From Gadus chalcogrammus (lineage: Eukaryota > Chordata > Actinopteri > Gadiformes > Gadidae), in the NCBI RefSeq assembly GCF_026213295.1, contig NC_079412.1:17554837-17618836 (forward strand): DNA of 64,000 nt. Direction: 5' to 3'. This document shows positions 45,642 through 57,921 of this stretch, piece after piece. The position numbers and the translations under genes are program-made. The notes beneath the pieces were generated by a model, which was not told the origin of the DNA, searched no databases, and saw only the letters and a program-made list of their open reading frames with translations. Within the stretch, counting starts at the first letter, position 1; every line of letters begins with the position of its first letter.

Positions 45642-45677
45642 ACTGTGGCTCTTCAGTTCAGTGGGCTCTAGTTTCCC
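45619..45677 (-). promoter_or_regulatory. Element A copy 4: -1 frameshift site
   Basis: GGGAAAC at 45671-45677, arms conserved. Confidence 0.7.
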
Positions 45678-46720
45678 GACATCGAAGCGGGGCCAGACTG
45701 TCTACCCGGATTAGGTGGAGGTTGTGCAAAAGATTGAGAGTGAGGAGCACGCACGCCGTCACACTCTCTCGCATAATGGCCAGGCTGCTTACAACGCCGG
45801 CATATTACAGGGTCTGAACGAGATGGACGGCTGCGCCAGTTGGAGTCCTGCAAGCGTGCAATGCTTTCGGTGAGTTGATTCAGCTGCTCTTGCTGCCGCT
45901 TTAGCATCTCCCTCATCTCACTCACCTCAGACACTGGGGGTGAAGGGACAGGGCCATAATGGCCACCCTGAACGCCATACTGAACACCAGAGACTAAGTG
46001 GAGTGAATGACTGCGGGCCCTCATCCGAGCAGGTGAACCTTCACGCTCCCACTGGATTGCCTCGGCCCTGACCTCTAACAAGGTGCAGTCAGGCCAGTTA
46101 CGCACAAACTGCTTCAACTGACGACGCAGGGAACCCTCTAAAACATGCTCAACAAACTGGTCTCTCAGAAGTGCCTCGGTATTTAACATACCGGTAGGCG
46201 CACGCTGTCTCACCTTAGCCACGAGACCCATCAAAGCGAGGGAGAACTCCTGAAGAGTCTCTCCCTCCTGCTGCTTCCTGGAGAAGAATGCTTCCTGCAG
46301 AGCGACATAAGACTCAGTACACCCGTATAATTCCTGCAAGATGGAAAGTATTTTACCAGGGTCCTCTCGGTCTGCATAAGAGCGATGCTTTATTTCCTCC
46401 TTAGCCTCACCCTCTAGGTGGTCGAAGAGAAAAAATGCACGGTCAGAGAAGGATAAATGCCGCGCCCTCATACATGCTTTTGCCTCTTCTATCCACTCAC
46501 TCAGCCCTATACCTGTCCTCCCCCTAAAGATGGGACACTTCCTATCTCGGGGTATAAAGACTAGTCTCTCCGATACAGGGACACTAGAAGTGGAGGGAGC
46601 AGTAGATGGCTCAGAAGCAGCAGATGATGCACTAGGGCCAGCCTGCTCCTGCCGCAGCTGCTCATTGTCAGCCTTTAACTGGGCAATCAAGGCTTTGAGT
46701 TCCTGCAACTCTTCAGTCAT
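45668..46720 (-). CDS. gag: Element A copy 4: gag polyprotein (350 aa)
   Basis: Intact; same protein as copies 1, 2 and 5 by eye, with the full capsid and CCHC knuckle. Confidence 0.92.
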   Translation of the reverse strand: MTEELQELKALIAQLKADNEQLRQEQAGPSASSAASEPSTAPSTSSVPVSERLVFIPRDRKCPIFRGRTGIGLSEWIEEAKACMRARHLSFSDRAFFLFDHLEGEAKEEIKHRSYADREDPGKILSILQELYGCTESYVALQEAFFSRKQQEGETLQEFSLALMGLVAKVRQRAPTGMLNTEALLRDQFVEHVLEGSLRRQLKQFVRNWPDCTLLEVRAEAIQWEREGSPARMRARSHSLHLVSGVQYGVQGGHYGPVPSPPVSEVSEMREMLKRQQEQLNQLTESIARLQDSNWRSRPSRSDPVICRRCKQPGHYARECDGVRAPHSQSFAQPPPNPGRQSGPASMSGN

Positions 46721-46831
46721 GACTCAACTGACACTACTCCCCAGATAAAACACTACACTAAAAAACTAGGCCTATAGCGAGGAACCTCACCCGAAACGGC
46801 ACGGGGATCCGCTGGGAACACTGCTGCTTTG

Positions 46832-46865
<34 letters not shown>

Positions 46866-46950
46866 GCTCAATATGCCTACAAAAAGAAAACAATATTAGA
46901 ACAAAAAAATAAATAAAACCAACGAACACGTCTCTGCCTAATTAGAGTGT
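46721..46950 (-). other. Element A copy 4: leader with poly(A) tract
   Basis: As copy 1; 29-base A run at 46834-46862. Confidence 0.6.
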
Positions 46951-46968
46951 ATCCTGCCGACAACGCCA
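46951..46968 (-). other. Element A copy 4: tRNA-Ser primer-binding site
   Basis: Unchanged 18-base site. Confidence 0.65.
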
Positions 46969-46970
46969 AG

Positions 46971-48060
46971 TGTGGCAGGGCGAGGGGAGAAGCGGGCACG
47001 GGGCGAGGTCACGTTAGGGACCACACCAAGCACAGCCCGTGTTCAGGAGGTTGCAGACAACGCCACCTTGGGACTTTCACCCAAAGATTTAATTTAGGAC
47101 ACGCAAGTAAGTTGACTCTAATGGCAGGAGACGTGGTTCACAGTTTTAACAATATATATTTTATTTAATTAATCCAATGGACTAATCACACAATAAACTG
47201 TTATGGCGGGGGCTGATGTGAATGGGGGGACGAGCGAAGGGAAGGGTCCAAATAATATAAATCACCCGGGTAAATGATAATCACACACACAAACACAAAT
47301 CCCAGGGAAGCACAGCACACAGGAAAAAAAAGGGACACCGCCACCACCACAGACCTCTGCAAAGTAAAACAGACAAGAATCAAACACAATAAAACAAAAC
47401 TAATACGAAACCAAAAACGGGGCAAACAATCAATCCAAACAAAATATCCTTTGCTCAAAAACAGAAAAGAAAGTAAATAAACAAACTATATTCAAAGCAA
47501 AAGAAACCCAATGGCCAAGGCGGCACGCTTATGGAAATGGCTGTAACGGTTCCGGCCGTGGTAACACAACGCCAAATCTGTTGCAACGCTGTAGGCAACA
47601 GACAACAAACAGCGCTATAAACAAGGACAACAGACAAAGCTGTAAACACAACAGCGGACGGCGCTGTAATTGAAACTGCAGACGAAATATAAAGACAAAG
47701 CAGCAGGGTTCAGCCGTTCAGGTTGCTCAGTAGCCGTCCCTCATCTAAAAACAGAATGCATAAAATTGGTAAAAATGTTTATTATTGAAATTACCGTATG
47801 GGCCCAATGCTGGATTAAAACACACTATACCTGTTGACTCGATTGGCGGCACACTGACGATAACAGGGGGAGGAGCCTACAGCTACATGCGGTACCTACA
47901 ACCGAACCATTGTTAGCGCTAATATTTAATAATCAGATTGTGCAGACCAAGAGGACACTTACCAACGCAGGCCAACGGGAGTAGCGCACGCTAATAGCGG
48001 GGCACGGCAGCTCAAGCGCTCTGCAGCAAAGCAAATGCACCCAAGAGTCAACAACAATAA
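46971..48060 (-). mobile_element. Element A copy 4: 5' LTR
   Basis: Colinear with the other A LTRs. The plus-strand A run near 47323-47330 has eight A, the longest of the five copies. Confidence 0.6.
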
Positions 48061-51000
48061 CGCTCTGAAAAGCATTTTGCGCTCGTAAACAAGAAATGTT
48101 GACATCTCTGTCAATTTCAATGCAAACGAGTTACTAAGCTCACCACAGGGTTATAGGGCCATTACTCCACCATTTGGAAGTAGTTTTGAGCAAAATCAAC
48201 AATGTAAGGTCAAAAACATATTATTGGCCAAAAAGTGATTCTAGCGCTCTGAAAAGCATTTTGCGCTCATAAAAACAAGAAATGTTGATATCTCTGTCAA
48301 TTTCAATGCAAACGTGTTACTAAGCTCACCGTAGCGTTATAGGGCCAACTCCACCATTTGGAAGTGATCAAAAAGTGATTCTAACGCTCTGAAAAGCATT
48401 TTGCGCTCATAAACAAGAAATGTTGATATCTCTGTCAATTCCAATGCAAACGTGTTGTTACTAAGCTCACCACAGGGTTATAGGGCCATTACTCCACCAT
48501 TTGGAAGTAGTTTTGAGCAAAATCAACAATGTAAGGTCAAAAACACATTGTTGGCCAAAAAGTGATTCTAGCGCTCTGAAAAGCATTTTGCGCTCACAAA
48601 AATAAGACATGTTTATATCTCTGGCAATTTCAATGCAAACGTGTTACTAAGCTGACCAAAGGGTTGAAGGGCCAAACTCCACCATTTGGAAGTGATCAAA
48701 AAGTGATTCTAACGCTCTGAAAAGCATTTTGCGCTCATAAACAAGAAATGTTGATATCTCTGTCAATTTCAATGCTAACGTGTTACTAAGCTCACCACAG
48801 GGTTATAGGGCCATTACTCCACCATTTGGAAGTAGTTTTGAGCAAAATCAACAATGTAAGGTCAAAAACACATTATTGGCCAAAAAGTGATTCTAGCTCT
48901 CTGAAAAGCATTTTGCGCTCATAAACAAGAAATGTTGATATCTCTGTCAATTTCAATGCAAACGTGTTACTAAGCTCACCAGAGGGTTATAGGGCCATTA
49001 CTCCACCATTTGGAAGTAGTTTTGAGCAAAATCAACAATGTAAGGTCAAAAACACATTGTTGGCCAAAAAGTGATTCTAGCGCTCTGAAAAGCATTTTGC
49101 GCTCATAAAAATAAGAAATGTTGATATCTCTGTCAATTTCAATGCAAACGTGTTACTAAGCTCACCACAGGGTTATAGGGCCATTACTCCACCATTTGGA
49201 AGTAGTTTTGAGCAAAATCAACAATGTAAGGTCAAAAACACATTGTTGGCCAAAAAGTGATTCTAGCGCTCTGAAAAGCATTTTGCGCTCATAAAAATAA
49301 GACATGTTGATATCTCTGTCAATTTCAATGCAAACGTGTTACTAAGCTCACCACAGGGTTATAGGGCCATTACTCCACCATTTGGAAGTAGTTTTGAGCA
49401 AAATCAACAATATAAGGTCGAAAACACATTGTTGGCCAAAAAGTGATTCTAGCGCTCTGAAAAGCATATTGCTCTCATAAAAACAAGAAATGTTGATATC
49501 TCTGTCAATTTCAATGCAAACGTGTTACTAAGCTCACCACAGAGTTATAGGGCCATTACTCCACCATTTGGAAGTAGTTTTGAGCAAAATCAACAATGTA
49601 AGGTCAAAAACACATTGTTGGCCAAAAAGTGATTCTAGCGCTCTGAAAAGCATTTTGCGCTCATAAAAATAAGACATGTTGATATCTCTGTCAATTTCAA
49701 TGCAAACGTGTTACTAAGCTTACCAAAGGGTTGAAGGGCCAAACTCCACCATTTGGAAGTGATCAAAAAGTGATTCTAACGCTCTGAAAAGCATTTTGCG
49801 CTCATAAACAAGAAATGTTGATATCTCTGTCAATTTCAATGCAAACGTGTTACTAAGCTCACCACAGGGTTATAGGGCCATTACTCCACCATTTGGAAGT
49901 AGTTTTGAGCAAAATCAACAATGTAAGGTCAAAAACACATTGTTGGCCAAAAAGTGATATTAGCGCTCTGAAAAGCATTTTGCGCTCATAAAAATAAGAC
50001 ATGTTGATATCTCTGTCAATTTCAATGCATTGGAAGTGATCAAAAAGTGATTCTAACGCTCTGAAAAGCATTTTGCGCTCATAAACAAGAAATGTTGATA
50101 TCTCTGTCAATTTCAATGCAAACGTGTTACTAAGCTCACCGTAGCGTTATAGGGCCAACTCCACCATTTGGAAGTGATCAAAAAGTGATTCTAACGCTCT
50201 GAAAAGCATTTTGCGCTCATAAACAAGAAATGTTTATATCTCTGTCAATTTCAATGCAAACGTGTTACTAAGCTCACCGTAGCGTTATAGGGCCAACTCC
50301 ACCATTTGGAAGTGATCAAAAAGTGATTCTAACGCTCTGAAAAGCATTTTGCGCTCATAAACAAGAAATGTTGATATCTCTGTCAATTTCAATGCAAACG
50401 TGTTACTAAGCTCACCACAGGGTTATAGGGCCATTACTCCACCATTTGGAAGTAGTTTTGAGCAAAATCAACAATATAAGGTCGAAAACACATTGTTGGC
50501 CAAAAAGTGATTCTAGCGCTCTGAAAAGCATATTGCTCTCATAAAAACAAGAAATGTTGATATCTCGGTCAATTTCAATGCAAACGTGTTACTAAGCTCA
50601 CCACAGAGTTATAGGGCCATTACTCCACCATTTGGAAGTAGTTTTGAGCAAAATCAACAATGTAAGGTCAAAAACACATTGTTGGCCAAAAAGTGATTCT
50701 AGCGCTCTGAAAAGCATTTTGCGCTCATAAAAATAAGACATGTTGATATCTCTGTCAATTTCAATGCAAACGTGTTACTAAGCTTACCAAAGGGTTGAAG
50801 GGCCAAACTCCACCATTTGGAAGTGATCAAAAAGTGATTCTAACGCTCTGAAAAGCATTTTGCGCTCATAAACAAGAAATGTTGATATCTCTGTAAATTT
50901 CAATGCAAACGTGTTACTAAACTCACCACAGGGTTATAGGGCCATTACTCCACCATTTGGAAGTAGTTTTGAGCAAAATCAACAATGTAAGGTCAAAAAC

Positions 51001-52178
51001 ACATTGTTGGCCAAAAAGTGATTCTAGCGCTCTGAAAAGCATTTTGCGCTCATAAAAATAAGACATGTTGATATCTCTGTCAATTTCAATGCATTGGAAG
51101 TGATCAAAAAGTGATTCTAACGCTCTGAAAAGCATTTTGCGCTCATAAACAAGAAATGTTGATATCTCTGTCAATTTCAATGCAAACGTGTTACTAAGCT
51201 CACCGTAGCGTTATAGGGCCAACTCCACCATTTGGAAGTGATCAAAAAGTGATTCTAACGCTCTGAAAAGCATTTTGCGCTCATAAACAAGAAATGTTGA
51301 TATCTCTGTCAATTTCAATGCAAACGTGTTACTAAGCTCACCACACGGTTATAGGGCCATTACTCCACCATTTGGAAGTAGTTTTGAGCAAAATCAACAA
51401 TATAAGGTCGAAAACACATTGTTGGCCAAAAAGTGATTCTAGCGCTCTGAAAAGCATATTGCTCTCATAAAAACAAGAAATGTTGATATCTCGGTCAATT
51501 TCAATGCAAACGTGTTACTAAGCTCACCACAGAGTTATAGGGCCATTACTCCACCATTTGGAAGTAGTCTTGAGCAAAATCAACAATGTAAGGTCAAAAA
51601 CACATTGTTGGCCAAAAAGTGATTCTAGCGCTCTGAAAAGCATATTGCTCTCATAAACAAGACATGTTGATATCTCTGTCAATTTCAATGCAAACGTGTT
51701 ACTAAGCTCACCGTAGCGTTATAGGGCCAACTCCACCATTTGGAAGTGATCAAAAAGTGATTCTAACGCTCTGAAAAGCATTTTGCGCTCATAAACAAGA
51801 AATGTTGATATCTCTGTCAATTTCAATGCAAACGTGTTACTAAGCTCACCGTAGCGTTATAGGGCCAACTCCACCATTTGGAAGTGATCAAAAAGTGATT
51901 CTAACGCTCTGAAAAGCATTTTGCGCTCATAAACAAGAAATGTTGATATCTCTGTCAATTTCAATGCAAACGTGTTTCTAAGCTCACCACAGGGTTATAG
52001 GGCCATTACTCCACCATTTGGAAGTAGTTTTGAGCAAAATCAACAATGTAAGGTCAAAAACACATTATTGGCCAAAAAGTGATTCTAGCGCTCTGAAAAG
52101 CATTTTGCGCTCATAAAAACAAGAAATGTTGATATCTCTGTCAATTTCAATGCAAACGTGTTACTAAGCTCACCGTAG
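48061..52178. repeat. Satellite array of unit 4 (4.12 kb, Y type)
   Basis: Same length (4118 bases) and same private variants as 20548-24665, including GTGTTGTTACTAAG, GTGATATTAG and CTAAACTCACC. The two arrays look identical by eye, so the duplication that made units 2 and 4 is very recent, or they are one locus assembled twice. Confidence 0.97.
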
Positions 52179-52315
52179 ATTGGGGCGATCAGAGACAAAG
52201 CAGCAGTGGCCCCTCGTGGATCTTCGTGAGGGAGTTCTCCCTCACTATAGGTTTGACTTTCGTGGTGCTTTTGCATCATCGTAGCTACTAGTAGTGTAGT
52301 GAGTTTGTAGTAATC
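52179..52315 (+). other. Element B copy 4: truncated leader
   Basis: Same as 8605-8741. Confidence 0.6.
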
Positions 52316-53375
52316 ATGGAGGAGGAAACTCAGGAACTTAGAGAGCTGATTGCACAGTTAAAAGCAGATAATGAGCGGTTGCGACAGGGACAGGCTGGCT
52401 CAAGTGCTCTACCGTCTACCTCTTCAGCAGTACCTGCTGCCTCTCCTACTTCTGTTCCCTCTGTAGCAGAGAGACTAATTTTTGTGCCTAGAGATAGGAA
52501 GTGTACCATCTTTAGGGGAAGGACAGGCATAGGATTGAGTGAGTGGGTGGAGGAGGTGCAGGCGAGTGTGAGGGCTCGACATCTGTCCCGGTCTGACCAG
52601 GCGTTTTTTTTGTTCGACCACCTAGAGGGAGAGGCCAAGGAGGAGATAAAGTATCGCTCTGCCTCTGAGAGAGAGGACCCCGCTAGAATACTTGCCATTT
52701 TAGACGAGCTGTATGGGTGCTCAGAGTCGTATGTTGCAGTGCAGCAAGCTTTCTTTCCAGAGGTCAACAAGAAGGAGAAACGCTTCAGGAGTTCTCCCTC
52801 GCGTTGATGAGCCTCATGGGGAAAGTGAAGCGGTGCGCCCCCCGCTGACATGCCACACGCCGGGGCCCTTCTGAGAGATCAATTTGTTGAGCACATCTTG
52901 AATAGTTCCTTGCGACGCGAGTTGAAGCAGTTGGTGCGTCGCCAAACCTGATAGCACCTTGCTTGAGGTGAGGGCCGAGGCGATTCGATGGGAGCGTGAG
53001 GGTTTGCCTGGTGGTGTGAGAGGTCGCAGCCACTCGGTCCCCTTAGTGTATGGTGTCCAGTATGGTGTTCATGGTGCCCCCCAGGCTATTGCCCCACCTA
53101 CCGCGGTGTCTGAGATGAGCGAGATGAGGGAGATGTTGAAGCGTCAACAAGAGCAGCTTGATCAGCTTGTAGGAAGCATTGCTCAGCTACAGAACTCCAA
53201 CCTGTACCGTCGTCCACCACGGCCTGGGCCTCTAATATGCAGGCGTTGTAACCAGCCGGGACACTATGCAAATGAGTGTGATGGCGAGCGCGTTCCCTCT
53301 CGTTCACAGTTTCCCTCACGACCCCCCTTGAATGCTGATCGACAATCTCGCCCTCATTCCATGTCGGAAAACTAG
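52316..53375 (+). pseudogene. gag: Element B copy 4: gag, Y type with extra indels
   Basis: Besides the shared frameshift, it lacks one T in the run after AAGCTTTC (52754-52756) and has one extra C in GCGCCCCCCGC (about 52835-52842), so about 80 bases are read out of frame and a stop appears at 52805-52807. The later part (52959-53375) is open with an intact zinc knuckle. The two private indels cancel and are both in homopolymers. Confidence 0.88.
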
Positions 53376-53742
53376 TGCCCATCGAACTGCAGAGCCACAG
53401 TTCGGGTGGGGCCGCCACTGGCTCTCAAGCTGTTTCACATAACATGGATGCGTCTGGATTGATTTCGTCTTGCCCCCATTTGGATGTCGATATGGGCGGC
53501 ATGAAGGTCCCTTGTCTGGTGGACACCGGCTCCATGGTGTCTACCATTTCTGAGAGCTTCTTTCGCCAACATCTTGAACCTTGGGGCCAGGAGCGCCTCC
53601 GTTCTTGTCATTGGTTGGAGCTCAGAGCTGCCAACGGTCTGACTATTCCTTACCTCGGATATTTGGAACTTGACGTGAAACTTTGTGGCAAATTGATGCC
53701 GCAATGCGGTGTTTTGGTGGTTAGGGACCCGCCTGGTGGCAT
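53375..53742 (+). pseudogene. pol: Element B copy 4: protease fragment before 682-bp deletion
   Basis: Same as 25862-26229; the deletion joint GGCATG/ATACTCC is identical, so units 2 and 4 inherited it from one event. The open frame runs out of phase to 53800. Confidence 0.9.
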
Positions 53743-54537
53743 GATACTCCAGTGGCGCAGCGTTATAGGCGCATTCCACCCTCAGAGTATGAGGTGGTGA
53801 AGGAACACATCAATCAACTGCTCTCATCTCAAGTAATTCGGGAGAGTAGCAGCCCCTACGCGTCCCCGATTGTGTTGGTACGGAAAAAGGGTGGCAAACT
53901 ACGCATGTGCGTTGATTACCGGCAGCTTAATCGTAAGACCCGCAGAGACGCCTTCCCTCTACCACGCATAGAAGAGTCTTTGGACGCATTGTCCGGTGCT
54001 TGCTGGTTTTCAACCCTGGACTTGACCAGTGGCTGTCACCAGGTGCCAGTCACTGAGACCGACCGGCCAAAGACCGCGTTTTGTACACCTTTCGGTTTAT
54101 TTGAGTGGAACAGAATGCCTTTTGGGCTCTGTAATGCGCCCAGCACTTTCCAAAGGTTGATGCAACGCATCTTTGGTGACCAGCAGTGTCAGTCTTTATT
54201 GTTATATCTTGATGATATTGTTGTGTTCTCCTCCACTATTGAACAGCATCTGGAGCGACTCAAAGTGGTGCTGGAGCGGCTTCAATGCGAGGGGCTTAAA
54301 GCCAAGCTCAGCAAGTGCTCGTTCTTTCGTAAAGAGGTGCACTACTTGGGCCATGTGATATCGGCTGATGGTGTCTCCACAGATCCGGCCAAGATTGAAG
54401 TGGTTGCTAATTGGCCGTTTCCCGCTACTGCCTCGGAGCTTCGTTCTTTCCTTGGTTTCGCCAGTTATTACCGGCGGTTTGTGGAGGGATTTCCAGGTGT
54501 TGGACTGAAGAGTGTAACAAGAACTTTGAAACACTGA
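53743..54537 (+). pseudogene. pol: Element B copy 4: RT fragment
   Basis: Same as 26230-27024, with YLDD kept. Ends at the shared deletion between RT and RNase H. Confidence 0.9.
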
Positions 54538-56743
54538 AAGCGAAGCTCACCACTGCGCCCGTGTTGGCTTATGCAGACTTCACCCTTCCATTCATTCTGG
54601 AGGTCGATGCAAGCTATGGTGGCTTGGGCGCAGTCCTCTCTCAGACTCAGGCGGGCAAGGTGAGGCCGATAGCCTATGCTAGCAGGGGCCTGCGACCTAC
54701 AGAGAGGAACATGGCGAACTATAGCTCTATGAAACTCGAGTTCTTGGCCCTTAAGTGGGCCATGACAGAGAAGTTCAGAGAGTACTTGTTGGGAAATAGA
54801 TGTGTTGTGTATACTGATAACAACCCCCTCAGTCATTTGTCTTCTGCTAAGCTGGCTGCTACTGAGCAGAGGTGGGCAGCCCAGCTAGCCTCTTTCGATT
54901 TCGAAATCAAGTATCGATCAGGGAAGAGCAACACCAATGCCGATGCTCTCTCTCGTCAGCACCTATCTGGTCCCCAGGATGTAGAGGCGATGCTTCCAGG
55001 GACAGCCATACCGAAGGCTTTGCAGCAAGCGTTGGGTTTGGGAAAGGCAGAGGCCACCCAAGCTACCATCACAGCCATGCCACAGCTTACTCCGCCTGAA
55101 CTTCGTCTCGCTCAACAGACTGACCCTGTGATACAGGAACTGTTGGTGTTTTGGAGGAGGAAGCAGCGTCCTAGTAGTGAGGAGCGGGCACAGCTCTCCC
55201 AAGCTACGCTAGTGTTGCTGCGGCAGTGGGATCGCCTGCTTGAGAGGGATGATGTCCTGTACCGAAAAGTGTTCCGACCTGATGGTGCTGAAGCCATGTA
55301 CCAGCTGTTGTTACCCAATGTACTGAGAGACGAGGTCCTGACCCAAGTACACCAAGAGCATGGTCACCAGGGGGTGGAGCGAACACTAGCGCTTCTCCGG
55401 TCTCGATGCTACTGGCCTGCTATGTCCTCCGATGTAGCCCGTTGGTGTCAGCAATGTGAGAGGTGTCAAGTGGCCAAGGATGTTCACCCAAGGGTGCACG
55501 GAGTCATGGGACATCTCTTGGCTTCCCGCCCCAACGAAATCCTTGCCATCGACTACACTACTCTAGAGCCGGCCCAGAATGGTCTAGAGAGCGTTTTGGT
55601 CCTTACTGATGTTTTTAGTAAGTACACCATGGCTATCCCTACTCGGGACCAGCGCGCAACCACTGTAGCAAGGGTTTTGGTGTCAGAGTGGTTTATAAGT
55701 TTGGTGTCCCCGCTCGTTTGCATTCTGACCAGGGCCGTAACTTCGAAAGCTCGCTCATTCAACAATTGTGTAACTTGTATGGTATCGTAAAATCACGTAC
55801 TACCCCGTACCACCCCGAAGGAAATGGTCAATGCGAGCGGTTTAACCGGACACTCCACAACCTGCTGCGTACTCTGCCAGTGTCTCGTAAAAGGGATTGG
55901 CATACGTGTCTTCCTCACGTCCTTTATTGTTACAACACGACTCCCCACCAATCAACGGGAGAATCTCCCTTTGCCTTGATGTTCGGGCAGGAACCAAGGC
56001 TACCACTCGATTTCTTGTTGGGTAGGGTCGAGAGCCCGGTCGGGGGGTCCATCCATGAGTGGGTGCAAGAGCATCAAGCCCGCTTGGAGGTGGCCTTTGA
56101 AGGCGCAAGGGAGCGCTTGAAACATGCTGCCGCTCGGCGAAGGCGAGTCCATGATCAGCATGTAATAGATTTGCCTTTGCAGGAAGGGCAGTTGGTGTAC
56201 TTGCGCGACTTCAGGGCCAGGGGGCCCCAGAAGACCCGAGATCGGTGGAGCTCGATGAAGTATCGAGTGTTGAGGATGCCTAGAGAGGGTGGCTCAGTGT
56301 ATACTATTGCGCCAGTAGACGATGAGACAAAGGGCAGACAGGTCCACCGCACTATGCTGAAGGCGGTCGTAGGGGTGGACTCACCTCGTCCTGCCTCTTC
56401 CCACAACTCGTCACCCAGGGACGAACCATCTCCAGAAGAGGAGCCTCCATTTGAGTATGATTTGTTAGTCCTTGACCAACGACCTTTTGTGGCAAATTCT
56501 GCCATACCATCCGCCGGACCAATTATGTCCCAAGGGCCTTCATCAATTCCAAACCCGGGGGCATCCTCATGTTCTCCTTTGGTCACTTGCCCTGATTCCA
56601 GCAACATGGGTCCACGCCGGACCCCACGTCAAACGGCTGGTCAGCACCCGAATGTGAGTGCATCGTCTTCCGCGGCCTGCTGGAGAGGCGCAAGTGGCCA
56701 ACCCTTCTGCTTCTGTGTCCAACTCAGTGTCTGCCTTGTTTAG
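54501..56743 (+). pseudogene. pol: Element B copy 4: RNase H and integrase with frameshift
   Basis: Same as copy 2, but one T is missing in GTGGTTTATAAG (55692-55694; four T elsewhere), which breaks the frame between the first and second catalytic Asp of the integrase. The frames are open to 55790 and again from 55688. RNase H, HHCC finger and D,D,E residues are otherwise all present. Confidence 0.88.
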
Positions 56744-56767
56744 ACCCTGGAGTTAGCTTGTTGTGTT

Positions 56768-56804
56768 GATCGTCGGGACGACGATCCAAGAAGGTGGGGT
56801 AGAA
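56768..56804 (+). other. Element B copy 4: hairpin and polypurine tract
   Basis: Same stem and purine tract as copy 1. Confidence 0.75.
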
Positions 56805-57854
56805 TGTAGCAGGATAGAGGTGCTATCCATGTTAGTCACGGTTAAGTACCACTAGTGGCCGTCATGATGTGGGCGGTATAAAAGCAGCCATCCTCCACCT
56901 GCCTCTTTCTTTTTGCGCTCCTGTCACTTGCGCGTCACTTCCGGGCCAAAAGGTAGTCTGGTCCGATAGGGCGACTATTTGTTGCTGCTTCAGGGTTTTC
57001 GTGCGAGCTATGGTGTAAGTTCTTGTAAGCAAGTTATTTTAAGTATTCTTTCGTGGCAATGTAGTTGATGCTGTCTGATGGCTAACGCTAGTGTGTTCTC
57101 AGGTAAACGCTGATGACGGCCGGAGTCCTCTCTCACTCCCTCCTCCTGTGTGAACGCGAGTGTGTGTGTGTGTGTGTGTGTGTATGCCAGTGTTTGGTCG
57201 TAAACAGGTATGTGTTAGCATAGCAAACAACTGTAGCATTTCTGTTTTATGTAGCCACACTAACATCATGTTTGGTCGTAAACAGGACCAACTGCAATCA
57301 GCTCATTGGGGCTGCTGCTGCTTTGCCAGGCTGATCTTGCCTTCCCACGCTACTCTGCTTCGCTGCTGCTTTGCCAGGCTGATCTTGCCTTCCCACGCTA
57401 CTCTGCTTCGCTGCTGCTTTGCTAGGCTGATCTTGCCTTTCCACGCTACTCTGCTTCGCTGCTGCATTGCTGGCTGATATTGCCTTTCCACGCTACTCCG
57501 CTTCACTGCTGCTGCACGCCGTGTTGTTTACTTCACGTGCTTTGCTCCGGCTGGCACCTCGTGCCTACTGCCGCCTGTCGCTGCGGCGCACCCCCCCCCG
57601 AGTAGTTCTACCAAGGGTGTTCATCCAGTGTGCCTTTTAACCGGTGTTTCCCCCCATCCGTGTGTGCATGAGTGTTGATGTGTGTTCTAATTATTTGAAT
57701 GATTTGTTTTCTTTTGGTTTGATTACTTATCTAGTTCTGCGTTTATCTCAACTATTTTGTGTGTATTGTTTTTCTTTTGGTTTGATTACTTATTTAGTTC
57801 TGCGTTTATCTCAACTATTTTGTGTGTATTGTTTGTTTTCTTTTGATTTACTTA
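56805..57854 (+). mobile_element. Element B copy 4: 3' LTR, cut by HEL fragment
   Basis: TATAAAA at 56877-56883, (GT)12 at 57160-57183, 48-bp repeats at 57314-57506, 63-bp repeats to 57854. It does not share the T-run changes of copy 3. Confidence 0.7.
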
Positions 57855-57921
57855 TTAGGGGTCCAAGCCAACAGGTTGGATCCCTATTGTTTTTGTAAGG
57901 ATTTTTTTTATTATACTTCCG
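57855..57921 (-). mobile_element. HEL fragment 4
   Basis: Same as 14964-15030, with the full eight-T run. Confidence 0.45.
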
